The notes under the pieces are model-generated. The model did no database searches and was not told the origin of the DNA. It worked only from the letters and a program-made list of their open reading frames with translations. From assembly GCA_017883075.1 (NCBI GenBank), contig JADGOI010000016.1, forward strand, positions 1 through 33,932: DNA of 33,932 nucleotides. The letters run 5' to 3'. Of the stretch, positions 1 to 9,449 are shown in pieces. The stretch's first letter is position 1; each line of letters starts with the position of its first letter. Made by a program: the position numbers and the translations under genes. Source of the DNA: Acidimicrobiales bacterium (GTDB lineage Bacteria; Actinomycetota; Acidimicrobiia; Acidimicrobiales; RAAP-2).

Positions 1-440
1 GTCCCGATGATGGCGGCACGTCGGGCACTGAGCCCATGGGGCAGGGGCACGACCCAGTCGGCCGGCACCTGGGCGTATTCGGCGAACCCGCCGTGATGGG
101 CCACTCCGAGCTCGTAGCCGTGCACGATGACCGGTTGGCCGATTTCGTACTTATCGGCCGCAACCACGGTTCCCACCAGATCGACGCCAGGCACCAAGGG
201 GGAGACACGAGCGACCCGGTTGCCCGGTTGTGCGACCATGCCGTCTTTGTAATTCACCGCCGACCAGTCGACCCGGATCCGTACCTGCCCGGCCGGGAGT
301 TCGTCGAAGGTCAGGGTCCGGATGCCCTGATCCATCGAGTCCCCGTTTCGTTCGACGACGAAGGCGGCAAAAGCGATGGGCGCCCCCTGGGGGGGCTTGC
401 CGGCAGGGGTGGGATCGGGGTGCACAGTGTCCGCAGCCAT
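1..440 (-). CDS. AcuI/YhdH-family NADPH:quinone oxidoreductase (acrylyl-CoA reductase-like), 5' part only
   Basis: The reverse strand is open from an ATG at 438-440 to the window edge, giving about 146 residues with no stop. The translation matches the N-terminal half of the AcuI/YhdH branch of zinc-free medium-chain dehydrogenases: VDWSAVNYKDG (substrate pocket region), SPLVPGVDLVGTV, a HHGGFAEYAQV stretch and ADWVVPLPHGLSARRAAIIGT. Family members reduce acrylyl-CoA or related enoyl and quinone substrates with NADPH in the cytoplasm; the actual substrate here is unknown. The Rossmann nucleotide-binding half lies outside the window. The first 20 or so residues are not typical of the family, so a GTG at 423-425 is a possible alternative start. 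The gene is divergent from the S9 peptidase, with only about 21 bp between the two starts. Confidence 0.85.
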   Translation of the reverse strand, partial: MAADTVHPDPTPAGKPPQGAPIAFAAFVVERNGDSMDQGIRTLTFDELPAGQVRIRVDWSAVNYKDGMVAQPGNRVARVSPLVPGVDLVGTVVAADKYEIGQPVIVHGYELGVAHHGGFAEYAQVPADWVVPLPHGLSARRAAIIG

Positions 441-461
441 GACGGTTACCGTACCGAGTTG

Positions 462-2558
462 ATGATGGTCGAGCAGAACGCGGGCGCAGATCCATCGGGC
501 CACCCGAAGACGGTTGCCCGGTTCGGGAGGTGGCCATCACCCTTTTCCGCCGCCGGCGTGGCCTCGGCCAAGATATCCCGCTCAGGATTGCAGGCCGACG
601 GGACATGGCTGTTCTGGTCGGAGAGCCGCCCGGGAGACGGTGGTCGTCAGGTGGTGGTGAGGGACGATGGCGGAGTTGCTCCTGTGGATATCTCCCCTCC
701 CGCGGTCAGCGTACGGAGCCGGGTCCACGAGTACGGAGGGGGAGCCGCCACCGTGTCGGGCGGGGTTCTGTTCTTTGTCGACCAGGCGGATGAACGGCTG
801 TATCGGTCGGCGACGGGAGACGGTCTCGCACCGCTTCCGCTGACCCCGGTGCCACCGGCCGAGGTCTCCTTGCGGTATGCGGATGGGATCCTCAGCTCTT
901 CGGGGTCCTGGCTGATCTGTGTCGAAGAGCGCCACGACGGTTGGGGAACCGGGCACCGGTTGGTTGCCGTGGCCACCGACGGTTCGTTGAGACTGGTCCC
1001 CCTGGTCGACGCGGGCGACTTCGTGGCCGCCCCCCGTCCCTCTCCCGATGGATCGCACCTGGCCTGGGTCACCTGGAACCATCCCCACATGTCGTGGGAC
1101 GGATCAGAGCTGTGGTTGGCAGACCTGGTGGAGTCAGACTCCCGTATCGGGATCGCCAGACCGCACCGGGTGGCGGGAGGCGACAGCATCTCGGTAGGCC
1201 AACCTTTCTGGTGTGGAGACGACAGCCTTGTAGTGATCACCGATCGAACCGGATGGTGGTTGCCCTATCGCATTCGGGCCGAGAGTTTGGATGAGCGCGA
1301 CGCGGCCATCCCCTTGGTCCACCTCGAGGCGGAGTTCCATGCTCCCGACTGGATGCTTGGCCAATCCACCATGGCGGAACTCTCCGACCGATCACTCATC
1401 TGCCGGATGCACCAAGACGGCCAGGACCTTCTGGTCCGGCTCCGACCGCCGAGGGCCGGCCACGATGACCGGCCAACAGGAACTGTGGCCGCCACCGAGG
1501 TCCGAGGCCCTGGCAATCCGAGCGGATGGGAAGTCGAGGTGGTGGATCAGCCATGCGTGACCATTACCGGGGTGGCTGTCGCCGATCACGGACGACGGAT
1601 CGGAGTCCTGGGATCGACCCGGACGACAGGCACGAGTGTCTACGAGGTGAGTGCCGACGGATCGCGGCCGGCTCGGCTGTTGACTCCGGGTTCCGCTGGC
1701 GCCATCGCCAACGCCGCCGATATCGCCACTGCGGAGCCGTTTGTAGCCGCGAGTGAGGCCGGGCCGATCCCCGGGTTCTTCTATGAGCCGACCAATACCT
1801 CAACCATCGGACCAGAGGGGGCCAGGCCGCCGCTCGTCGTGTTCTGCCATGGAGGCCCGACCGGAAGCGCGGAACCGGCTTTCGATCCGGTCATCCAGTT
1901 TTTCACCAGCCGCGGCATTGCGGTGGCGGCTGTCAATTATCGGGGAAGCTGTGGGTACGGGCGTGCCTATCGGCGGAGCCTCCAAGGCTTGTGGGGTATC
2001 GCTGACGTGGACGATTGCACGGCCTACGCGGCGGCATTGGCCGGCGCAGGACGGATCGATGGCACCCGGATGGCCATACGGGGTACGAGTGCCGGTGGCC
2101 TCACCGCCCTGGGCGGGTTGGTACGTTCGGACCGGTTTGCCGGCGCTGCCTCGTGGTACGGGGTGACAGATCTCGAAGCTCTGGCGCTCGAAACCCACGA
2201 GTTCGAGTCGCGATATCTGGATGGACTGGTCGGGCCGCTACCGGCCGCCACCGCGACCTACCGGCAGCGGTCACCCCTCCGCCACCCCGGGGATATTTCC
2301 GGGGCGGTGTTGCTGCTCCAAGGAGCCGACGATCCGGTGGTGCCGGCCGCCCAGGCCGAGCGTTTTGCGGACGAATTGTCCGCTCATGGGGTGCGAAGCA
2401 CGATCGAGGTGTTCCCGGGCGAATCGCACGGATTCCGCCGTGCCGCCACCATTGAAGCCTGCCTGGGTGCTGAGCTGGAGTTCTACCGGTCCTTGTTCGA
2501 TCCGGACGGGACCCCCGACCCATCGATCGGTGCCGGTACAGCCGGGGGTATCACATGA
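462..2558 (+). CDS. S9 family prolyl oligopeptidase-like serine peptidase
   Basis: About 698 residues. The first roughly 430 residues look like the seven-bladed propeller of S9 peptidases, with repeated DGS and W-rich strands. The C-terminal part is an alpha/beta hydrolase domain beginning near PPLVVFCHGGPTG. The catalytic triad is visible: Ser543 in RGTSAGG, Asp624 in GADDPVVP and His656 in GESHGF. Length and order match acylaminoacyl peptidase/dipeptidyl peptidase relatives, which cleave short peptides. No signal peptide is seen, so it is probably cytoplasmic. The frame stays open upstream, but residues before 462 are antisense to the neighbouring oxidoreductase and do not resemble the family, whose N-terminus begins near FGRWPSPFSA; ATG at 462 or 465 is therefore chosen. 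Its TGA overlaps the next gene's ATG (ATGA), implying translational coupling. Confidence 0.9.
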   Translation: MMVEQNAGADPSGHPKTVARFGRWPSPFSAAGVASAKISRSGLQADGTWLFWSESRPGDGGRQVVVRDDGGVAPVDISPPAVSVRSRVHEYGGGAATVSGGVLFFVDQADERLYRSATGDGLAPLPLTPVPPAEVSLRYADGILSSSGSWLICVEERHDGWGTGHRLVAVATDGSLRLVPLVDAGDFVAAPRPSPDGSHLAWVTWNHPHMSWDGSELWLADLVESDSRIGIARPHRVAGGDSISVGQPFWCGDDSLVVITDRTGWWLPYRIRAESLDERDAAIPLVHLEAEFHAPDWMLGQSTMAELSDRSLICRMHQDGQDLLVRLRPPRAGHDDRPTGTVAATEVRGPGNPSGWEVEVVDQPCVTITGVAVADHGRRIGVLGSTRTTGTSVYEVSADGSRPARLLTPGSAGAIANAADIATAEPFVAASEAGPIPGFFYEPTNTSTIGPEGARPPLVVFCHGGPTGSAEPAFDPVIQFFTSRGIAVAAVNYRGSCGYGRAYRRSLQGLWGIADVDDCTAYAAALAGAGRIDGTRMAIRGTSAGGLTALGGLVRSDRFAGAASWYGVTDLEALALETHEFESRYLDGLVGPLPAATATYRQRSPLRHPGDISGAVLLLQGADDPVVPAAQAERFADELSAHGVRSTIEVFPGESHGFRRAATIEACLGAELEFYRSLFDPDGTPDPSIGAGTAGGIT

Positions 2559-3997
2559 CCCCGGTGGTACCCTCGTCCGTGCCCCCCGATCACCAGCGAA
2601 AGCACCGGGATCGGGAGACGGAATCGTTTCGGGGGGCGAGCGTCCGATACCGCCGGGCAGCCGCCACAATGCGGTCTTGGTCGCCTGAGTGGAGGGATTC
2701 GGTTCTCTACTCAATGTCCGCCGTCTTTGCCACGGTCACCGCCATTGCCGCAGGTATCCCGCTGTACCGGCAGTGGGGCCAGATGGCGGTGGGCCCCTAT
2801 GCCGCCGCCGCCGCATTCATGGCGGTTGTCGCATGGCGGGCCGGCATGCATCCGAGGGTGGAGCGGAGCCTCGGGGTGCATCGCCGACGGTGGCAGGTGG
2901 CCCGGATCGGTGCGTGCATCGTGGTGTTGGCCGGCGCCACCGTCGTCCCCCTGACCATGGAAGTGGTGTGGCGGGCGCAAGGCGATGCTGCCGCCCACGT
3001 GCAGCCTGAAGTCCTGGTGGTGGAACGGGCCGGAGTACTGGCAGACAGGGGCAAGGACCCGTATCAGGTCATCGACAGAAACGGGCACATCCTCATTCAC
3101 CAGAACAAGGAGCCCGTCTATGAGCTCTACTATCCCTACCTTCCCGGGATGGTCCTGTTCGGATTCTCCCGGGGGAGCAAGGTCGAGGCCCGGCTCTCCG
3201 ATGCCCGGATCCAATTCCTGGTCTTCACCGTGATCATTTCGTTGATTGCCCTGAGCCGGCTTCGCCCTGCCACCGATGCTCGTTTCCGGGCTCTCCAGGT
3301 ATTGACGGTCCTGCCCACCGCCGCGCTCCCGTTGGCCACGGGTGGCGACGACATGCCGGTGGTGGCATTGATGTTGCTCGGCATGGTGGCCCTCCAACGA
3401 CGAAGACCGATGATTGCCGGGTTGGCTCTCGGAGCGGCATCGTCGCTCAAGTTCACCGCATGGCCGTTGGCGATCCTGGCCGTGTGGGTCGCTCTCGATC
3501 GGCGGATGAGGCGAGCCGTCGGTCGCTACGTCCTGTGCGTGCTGGCGGTGACCGGGCCGGTGGTCCTGCCGGTGGCATTTCGCAATCCATCGGCCTTTGT
3601 CGACAACGTGATCCGGTTCCCGTTGGGCCTGGCCGGGGTGGCATCGCCGGCGGCCAGCCCACTGCCCGGACACCTGTTTGTGACGGCGTTTCCCGGCGCG
3701 CACCGTGCCTACGTGCTCGTCCTGGTGGTGGGTGGTCTGATCGTGCTGGCCCGTCGCCTGATCAGGAAGCCCCCGGTCGACGCAGCCGGTTTGGCCCGGC
3801 TGGCCGGTTGGGTGATGTTGTTCGGCATCGTGTTTGCGCCGGCGACCAGGGTCGGCTATCTACTCTATGCGGTGAACCTCTTCGTGTGGGCGTGGATGTT
3901 CGGCCGGGCGGACGATCCGGCGATGGTCACCGACGGAACCGGCGTACACGGGCCAGAAGTCGGCATGGATCGGATGGAGCCACAACCGGCGCTGTAG
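2555..3997 (+). CDS. GT87-type (DUF2029) multi-pass membrane glycosyltransferase
   Basis: 480 residues, strongly hydrophobic after a basic cytoplasmic N-terminus, with roughly ten membrane segments. The stretch GGDDMPVVALMLLG followed by basic residues and GLALGAASSLKFTAWPLAIL is typical of the GT-C fold family GT87/DUF2029, polyprenyl-phosphate-mannose-dependent mannosyltransferases acting at the outer face of the actinobacterial membrane. Between the early membrane segments is an extracytoplasmic region containing DPYQ and YELYYPYLPG, the kind of acidic loop where GT-C enzymes carry catalytic residues. Assignment to the fold is fairly secure; donor and acceptor are not known. The ATG overlaps the stop of the S9 peptidase by 4 bp. 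The C-terminus is a short hydrophilic tail, and the gene converges on a minus-strand gene 27 bp away. Confidence 0.75.
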   Translation: MTPVVPSSVPPDHQRKHRDRETESFRGASVRYRRAAATMRSWSPEWRDSVLYSMSAVFATVTAIAAGIPLYRQWGQMAVGPYAAAAAFMAVVAWRAGMHPRVERSLGVHRRRWQVARIGACIVVLAGATVVPLTMEVVWRAQGDAAAHVQPEVLVVERAGVLADRGKDPYQVIDRNGHILIHQNKEPVYELYYPYLPGMVLFGFSRGSKVEARLSDARIQFLVFTVIISLIALSRLRPATDARFRALQVLTVLPTAALPLATGGDDMPVVALMLLGMVALQRRRPMIAGLALGAASSLKFTAWPLAILAVWVALDRRMRRAVGRYVLCVLAVTGPVVLPVAFRNPSAFVDNVIRFPLGLAGVASPAASPLPGHLFVTAFPGAHRAYVLVLVVGGLIVLARRLIRKPPVDAAGLARLAGWVMLFGIVFAPATRVGYLLYAVNLFVWAWMFGRADDPAMVTDGTGVHGPEVGMDRMEPQPAL

Positions 3998-4024
3998 CCG
4001 GCGCCCACCCAGCCATCCCCGCTG

Positions 4025-4675
4025 TCATTCCTCGCTGGATTGCTCGAAGAGGACCAGCGTGAACGGCGTGACCCCGGAGTTGGTTGCCGGCGACACCACG
4101 GCCCCCACCTCCCAGTAGAACCCGTCCCCGCTTCCTCGGCGGGCCAGTACCTCGGTGCCCGCTGCCCCTTTGGTGGTGCCGGGGCCCTGGTAGAGAATCG
4201 TCCATCCCAGCCGGGGGAGGAGTGTCCGGTACACGTCGATGACCTGATCGGAGGAGAGTCCGGTGACGAACGAGATGGTGCGGTCGTATTGGCCCTGGCT
4301 CTGATCGATGTTGACGAAACCGTGGGACACGCTCCCTGTCGGAACCGCCAGCGCCGCCAGAATGTCGGCGGGGGGCTCACTGCTGATAATGGGATTCAAC
4401 GCGGTGATGGCGGGTGTGAGCCGCACAACGGTGCCATCGGGGATCTTGATGGAATGAAGTGACAACACGGGGCTGCCTCCTCCGGTCAGGATGGAGGCCG
4501 TGATGCCGCCCACCAGGATGAACACCGCGATCCCCAGCACGATGGCCGCCGGCCCCCGAAGCGACATCCGTTGGTAGACGCGATGCTCGGGATCGACGCT
4601 GGTCTCCTCGTCCTCTGACGGCCCATCGGGCCGGCGGGATGGAGCCTGTGTGGGGATGGTCATGCAGGGATCCAT
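4025..4675 (-). CDS. Unknown single-pass membrane-anchored protein
   Basis: I do not recognise a family. From the ATG at 4675 the protein has about 216 residues: a hydrophilic acidic cytoplasmic segment of about 38 residues, one transmembrane helix (GPAAIVLGIAVFILVGGI), and an extracytoplasmic domain of roughly 150 residues. That domain contains two recognisable stretches, a QYDRTISFVTG-SSDQVIDVYR segment and a C-terminal FYWEVGAVVSP...FTLVLFEQ segment, suggesting a compact alpha/beta fold. An in-frame ATG at 4711 lies further upstream, but an AGGT just before 4675 favours the shorter form; ATG at 4663 is also possible. It is divergent from the phosphoesterase, and the shared upstream region carries a compound inverted repeat. 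Function unknown; a cell-envelope role is only a guess. Confidence 0.7.
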   Translation of the reverse strand: MDPCMTIPTQAPSRRPDGPSEDEETSVDPEHRVYQRMSLRGPAAIVLGIAVFILVGGITASILTGGGSPVLSLHSIKIPDGTVVRLTPAITALNPIISSEPPADILAALAVPTGSVSHGFVNIDQSQGQYDRTISFVTGLSSDQVIDVYRTLLPRLGWTILYQGPGTTKGAAGTEVLARRGSGDGFYWEVGAVVSPATNSGVTPFTLVLFEQSSEE

Positions 4676-4710
4676 GCTACCTGCGGCCGTGCGGATGGTT
4701 TCCACCTCCA

Positions 4711-4746
4711 CCCGGTGGGGGCTGACACGAGTCTGTCACCACCGGG
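4711..4746. repeat. Compound inverted repeat in divergent upstream region
   Basis: An 8-bp outer arm (CCCGGTGG at 4711-4718 with CCACCGGG at 4739-4746) encloses a 5-bp inner arm (TGACA at 4723-4727 with TGTCA at 4734-4738), a 6-nt loop and a 4-nt one-sided bulge. It sits between the start of the membrane protein (-) and the phosphoesterase (+). It could be a DNA operator or an RNA hairpin; sequence alone does not decide. Confidence 0.5.
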
Positions 4747-4763
4747 CAGGTCCGGGGGATGCC

Positions 4764-4769
4764 TACACT
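4764..4769 (+). promoter_or_regulatory. Candidate -10 element for the phosphoesterase gene
   Basis: TACACT fits the actinobacterial TANNNT -10 pattern and would place transcription start near 4776, about 30 nt before the GTG start. No convincing -35 hexamer is present at the usual spacing, so this is tentative. Confidence 0.3.
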
Positions 4770-4806
4770 CCTCTGAAACGGCATGATCGGCGATTGGGGA
4801 GGCACT

Positions 4807-6221
4807 GTGGGGGAACCAGAATCGGTTACGCGGCGATCAGAATTGGCTGCCGAGAGGGGAAGCCTCACCCGGCGGGCACTGTTGGGTGGAGCCGCGATGG
4901 GAGCCGCAGGCGCCGCCCTGGCGGCGTGGGGGGAGGCTCGTCTGCGGGAAGAGGGTCCGCTCCGCAGTCGCCGACTCCGTCGGGCCGGGTAGGGGTTCCC
5001 CCGAACCCGAAGGCACCGATCGGGAGTGATCAACTTCCCGAGGTGGACCACATCGTGGTGGTGATGTTGGAGAACCACTCGTTCGACAATATTCTTGGCA
5101 CGTTGGGCAGAGGGGATGGTCTGCCTCTCGGTTCAGCCGGAGTTCCAAAGGCCACCAATCCGGACGGGCATGGAGGTCTGGTGCGGTCCTTCCCCATGCC
5201 GACGGTGTGCCAGCTCGAGGGCAAACCGTCCCAGGCGTGGAATGCCTCCCACACCCAGTACTCGAACGGCACCAATCAGGGATTTGTGATCAGCGACTCG
5301 GGCCCGGTGGCCATGGGGTACTGGACAGATACGGATATGCCGTTCACCAACGGCTTGGCCCGAACCTTTCCCCTGGCCGACCGGTATTTCAGCTCAGTTC
5401 TGGCCCAGACCTACCCGAACCGCCGGTATCTGATGGCCGGTACGTCGATCGGCCTGATCAACGACACGTTGCCGACACCACTTCCCCCCGGCGGCACCAT
5501 CTTCGACATGCTCAATACCCACGACATCTCGTGGAAGAACTACTACTCGACGTTGCCAACGTTGGGAATCTACATTTCCCTGCTGGCCAAGCCGGCCATG
5601 TCCTCCAACCTGGCCAACATCGACAAGTTCTACTCTGACACCGCCTCGGGGAGCCTCCCTTCATTCTGCATCGTCGATCCCGATTTCGACAAGCAGTCGG
5701 AGGAAGACCCTCAGGACGTCCAGTTTGGGGATGCATTCTTGGCCCGGGTGGTCAACGCGGTAATGTCTGGTCCGAAGTGGTCGAAGACCATGTTGGTCTG
5801 GAACTACGACGAGCATGGCGGGTACTACGACCACGTGGCTCCTCCCGCGGCTGTCACCCCTGACGACATCCCGCCCGATCTGGCCCCCGGTGATGTCCCG
5901 GGGAGGTTCGATCGGCTCGGCTTCAGGGTGCCGGCCGGTCTGGTCAGCCCCTATGCCAGAAGGAACCATGTTTCACACACGGTGTATGACCACACGTCGG
6001 TGTTGAAACTGCTGGAGACGAAGTGGAATCTGCCCCCGATGACCCGGCGGGACGCGGCGGCCAATGACCTGCTCGACATGGTCGACTTCACGTCGTCTCC
6101 GGGGTTCCTCCGCCCGCCCGCCCTTCCGGCGGCGGCCGACCCGGCGGCGGGCGCCGCCTGCATCACCACCGGAGCGGGCGTGATCCCACCACCATCGGCA
6201 GTCACACCGGCCAGCAGCTAG
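4807..6221 (+). CDS. Tat-exported phosphoesterase (phospholipase C / acid phosphatase family), frame broken near 4928
   Basis: The catalytic domain (about 5040-6110) carries hallmarks of the PF04185 phosphoesterase family: EVDHIVVVMLENHSFDN (metal site), YPNRRYLMAGTSIG with the likely Thr nucleophile, and MLVWNYDEHGGYYDHVAPP. Such enzymes hydrolyse phosphate esters or phospholipids outside the cytoplasm. In this frame no sensible start exists upstream. In another frame, a GTG at 4807 with GGAGG 4 nt upstream begins a protein with a twin-arginine signal, SLTRRALLGGAAMGAAGAAL, that ends at a stop at 4990. A -1 shift within the G run at 4928-4933 joins signal peptide, a Gly/Ser/Pro linker and catalytic domain into one normal exported enzyme of about 470 residues. 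Whether the break is a sequencing error, a mutation or programmed slippage cannot be told. The C-terminal tail is Ala/Pro-rich. Confidence 0.8.
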
Positions 6222-6227
6222 GCACCC

Positions 6228-6812
6228 TCACTGCCAGCGTTTGCGCAACGCCTTCCTCAGCACGGTGTCGTAGGCGTCGAGACCCTCTCGATAGAGCTTC
6301 GATTCCGGGCCGGAGGCGATCCCCACCCGCTCGGGGATCACACCCCAAATCGGGACACGTTCGGCGGTCCACCACTCGATGGTTTCAACCAGGTCATTGG
6401 TCCCGAGCCGAGCGGCACAGATCACCACGCCGTGAGGCATGCCGTTCGGAATCATATCCAGGGTCGCCGCCACCCGGGTGAACTCCACCCCGCCTGCCCG
6501 CGTCGGGATCACCACGGCATCGGCCCCGCCGATGGCAGCCCGAACGATCCTCTCGTCCCCTGGCGGGGTGTCAACCACCGCCAATCCCTCGTGCTTCGTC
6601 ATGGCGCGTACCACCGTCCGCTCAGAGGGCCCCTCCACCAACTCCACTCCCTCGATCGGGCTCGCCTCCATCCATTCGGCCGATGACGCCTGACGGTCCG
6701 AGTCGACCAGCAATACGGGGTCATACCCTCGGGCCACGGCGGCGGATGCCAGATAGATGGCCGTGGTGGTCTTCCCCACGCCACCCTTCACATTGCTCAC
6801 GACGATGTTCAT
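6228..6812 (-). CDS. ParA/MinD-like ATPase (orphan)
   Basis: About 194 residues from ATG 6812; an ATG at 6824 would add four residues, and neither start has a clear ribosome binding site. The deviant Walker A motif KGGVGKTT is at residues 9-16, followed by LLVDSDRQASS (Walker A' region) and LAVVDTPPGD (Walker B), as in small ParA ATPases related to VirC1 and plasmid partition proteins. ATP-bound dimers of this family bind DNA or position cellular cargo. Unlike a partition locus, there is no adjacent ParB, ribbon-helix-helix gene or iteron repeat. It lies 39-51 bp downstream of a small membrane protein on the same strand and converges on the phosphoesterase. Family assignment is firm; the cargo is unknown. 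Confidence 0.85.
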   Translation of the reverse strand: MNIVVSNVKGGVGKTTTAIYLASAAVARGYDPVLLVDSDRQASSAEWMEASPIEGVELVEGPSERTVVRAMTKHEGLAVVDTPPGDERIVRAAIGGADAVVIPTRAGGVEFTRVAATLDMIPNGMPHGVVICAARLGTNDLVETIEWWTAERVPIWGVIPERVGIASGPESKLYREGLDAYDTVLRKALRKRWQ

Positions 6813-6863
6813 AAGTGGTGCCATGATCGCACATTCGCCCCTTCGGTTCTGCGCCGGCTCGAC

Positions 6864-7256
6864 CTACCGGGTCGATGAGTCGAGAGCGATGGCGGCGCGG
6901 GTGGAGGCGACTGCCGCTCCCAGGGTGAGGGCCAGAACTCCCAACCGGGTACGTCGCCGCAGGTGGCTGAAAGCGACGATGCTGGCCACGGCATCGACAG
7001 TGTCGGCTACACCGCTGAGGGCGACCCATGACCGCCCCTCCGCGTCGGATACCGAGAGGGCCCGAAGGGTGCCCAGCCCGAGCACGAGGTCCCGGCCACC
7101 CATGGTGCGGGTGAGCATCCGCGCCGGAACGTCGTCGCCCACGTCGCCGACCAAGGGACGGAGGACCAGGGACGGAGTGGTGACGGCCGCTATGCCGATG
7201 CCCACCCGACCCCAGGCGATGAGTCGAGCGAGTTTCCGGAACACCTCCTTGTCCAT
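6864..7256 (-). CDS. Small multi-pass membrane protein of unknown function
   Basis: 130 residues with hydrophobic stretches near residues 12-37, 54-68, 76-99 and 105-125, so three or four membrane helices. A Gly-Arg-Asp triplet (MGGRDLVLGLG) lies between the first and second, resembling DUF4267-like small actinobacterial membrane proteins; this is a similarity judged by eye only. The ATG at 7256 has an AGG 4 nt upstream. Probably co-transcribed with the ParA-like ATPase downstream. Functional link unproven. Confidence 0.65.
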   Translation of the reverse strand: MDKEVFRKLARLIAWGRVGIGIAAVTTPSLVLRPLVGDVGDDVPARMLTRTMGGRDLVLGLGTLRALSVSDAEGRSWVALSGVADTVDAVASIVAFSHLRRRTRLGVLALTLGAAVASTRAAIALDSSTR

Positions 7257-7527
7257 GTGCCTACGCTACGCCGGGGGGGCGCTGGTGGTGTCCATCCGGG
7301 TTCCCAGAGAGCTTGATCGACCACAGAGCGCGGTCATCGATGACGTCGGTTTTCGAAAGCCCCTGGTTATGGCTCATTTACATTTGGCTGACGATCCATC
7401 ACAATGTGGTGAGCGACGACGCCTGTTTCGGCAGCGTCGACAGGAGGGGGTACCCGGCTCAGTCGGATACAGGTTCCTGTGGGACTAGGGGGGGGCGGCC
7501 GGGTCATTGTGACCCGGCCGCTGTCAT
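7257..7527. other. Structured intergenic region upstream of the small membrane protein
   Basis: 271 bases with no convincing gene. It is less GC-rich than its surroundings around 7340-7410 and contains several short inverted repeats: CATCAC/GTGGTG near 7398, CGACGC/GCGTCG near 7420, and ACAGG/CCTGT near 7470. A G8 run lies at 7488-7495 and a strong hairpin at its right end. It must hold the promoter of the minus-strand 130-residue gene and the 3' end of the thi operon transcript. Confidence 0.4.
7495..7521 (-). terminator. Perfect 12-bp hairpin after thiD
   Basis: GCGGCCGGGTCA (7495-7506) pairs fully with TGACCCGGCCGC (7510-7521) around a 3-nt loop, starting 7 nt past the thiD stop. On the minus strand it is followed by a C8 run rather than a T tract, so it is a non-canonical terminator of the kind common in high-GC actinobacteria, or a 3' stabilising stem. 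Confidence 0.65.
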
Positions 7528-9245
<1,718 letters not shown>

Positions 9246-9449
9246 TCACCCGCCGGCGACGGCGGTGACGATCTCTATGCGATCGCCGGGTACGAGATGG
9301 GTATCGCCCCAGCGGCTCTTCGGCACCACTTCACCGTTGCGGGCCACCGCCACCCCTTTCGGTGAGGGGCACCATTGACCCACCACATCGGCCACGGTTG
9401 ACCCGTGTGGCCCTTCCCAATCGGATCCGTTGACCCGTATGACGTTCAT
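9246..9449 (-). CDS. thiS: Thiamine biosynthesis sulfur carrier protein
   Basis: 67 residues with the ubiquitin-like beta-grasp pattern and the essential C-terminal Gly-Gly (ending TAVAGG), which is adenylated by ThiF and converted to the thiocarboxylate used by ThiG. The N-terminus MNVIRVNG and the central VAVARNGEVVPKSRW are typical. Its ATG overlaps the thiO stop by 4 bp, so translation is coupled. No thiF-like activating enzyme is present in the window. Confidence 0.93.
   Translation of the reverse strand: MNVIRVNGSDWEGPHGSTVADVVGQWCPSPKGVAVARNGEVVPKSRWGDTHLVPGDRIEIVTAVAGG

Noticed and set aside
36-461. Upstream extension of the S9 peptidase frame
   Set aside because: It is antisense to the AcuI-like oxidoreductase, whose reverse-strand translation clearly matches its family, and the extra residues do not resemble any peptidase N-terminus.
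3985-4010. Possible terminator stem at the end of the glycosyltransferase gene
   Set aside because: Only a 5-bp stem with alternative pairings overlapping the stop codon; not distinguishable from chance in GC-rich sequence.
4650-4928. Upstream part of the long open frame reaching the phosphoesterase domain
   Set aside because: It crosses the divergent promoter region, has no protein-like composition, and competes with the real signal peptide frame that has a ribosome binding site.
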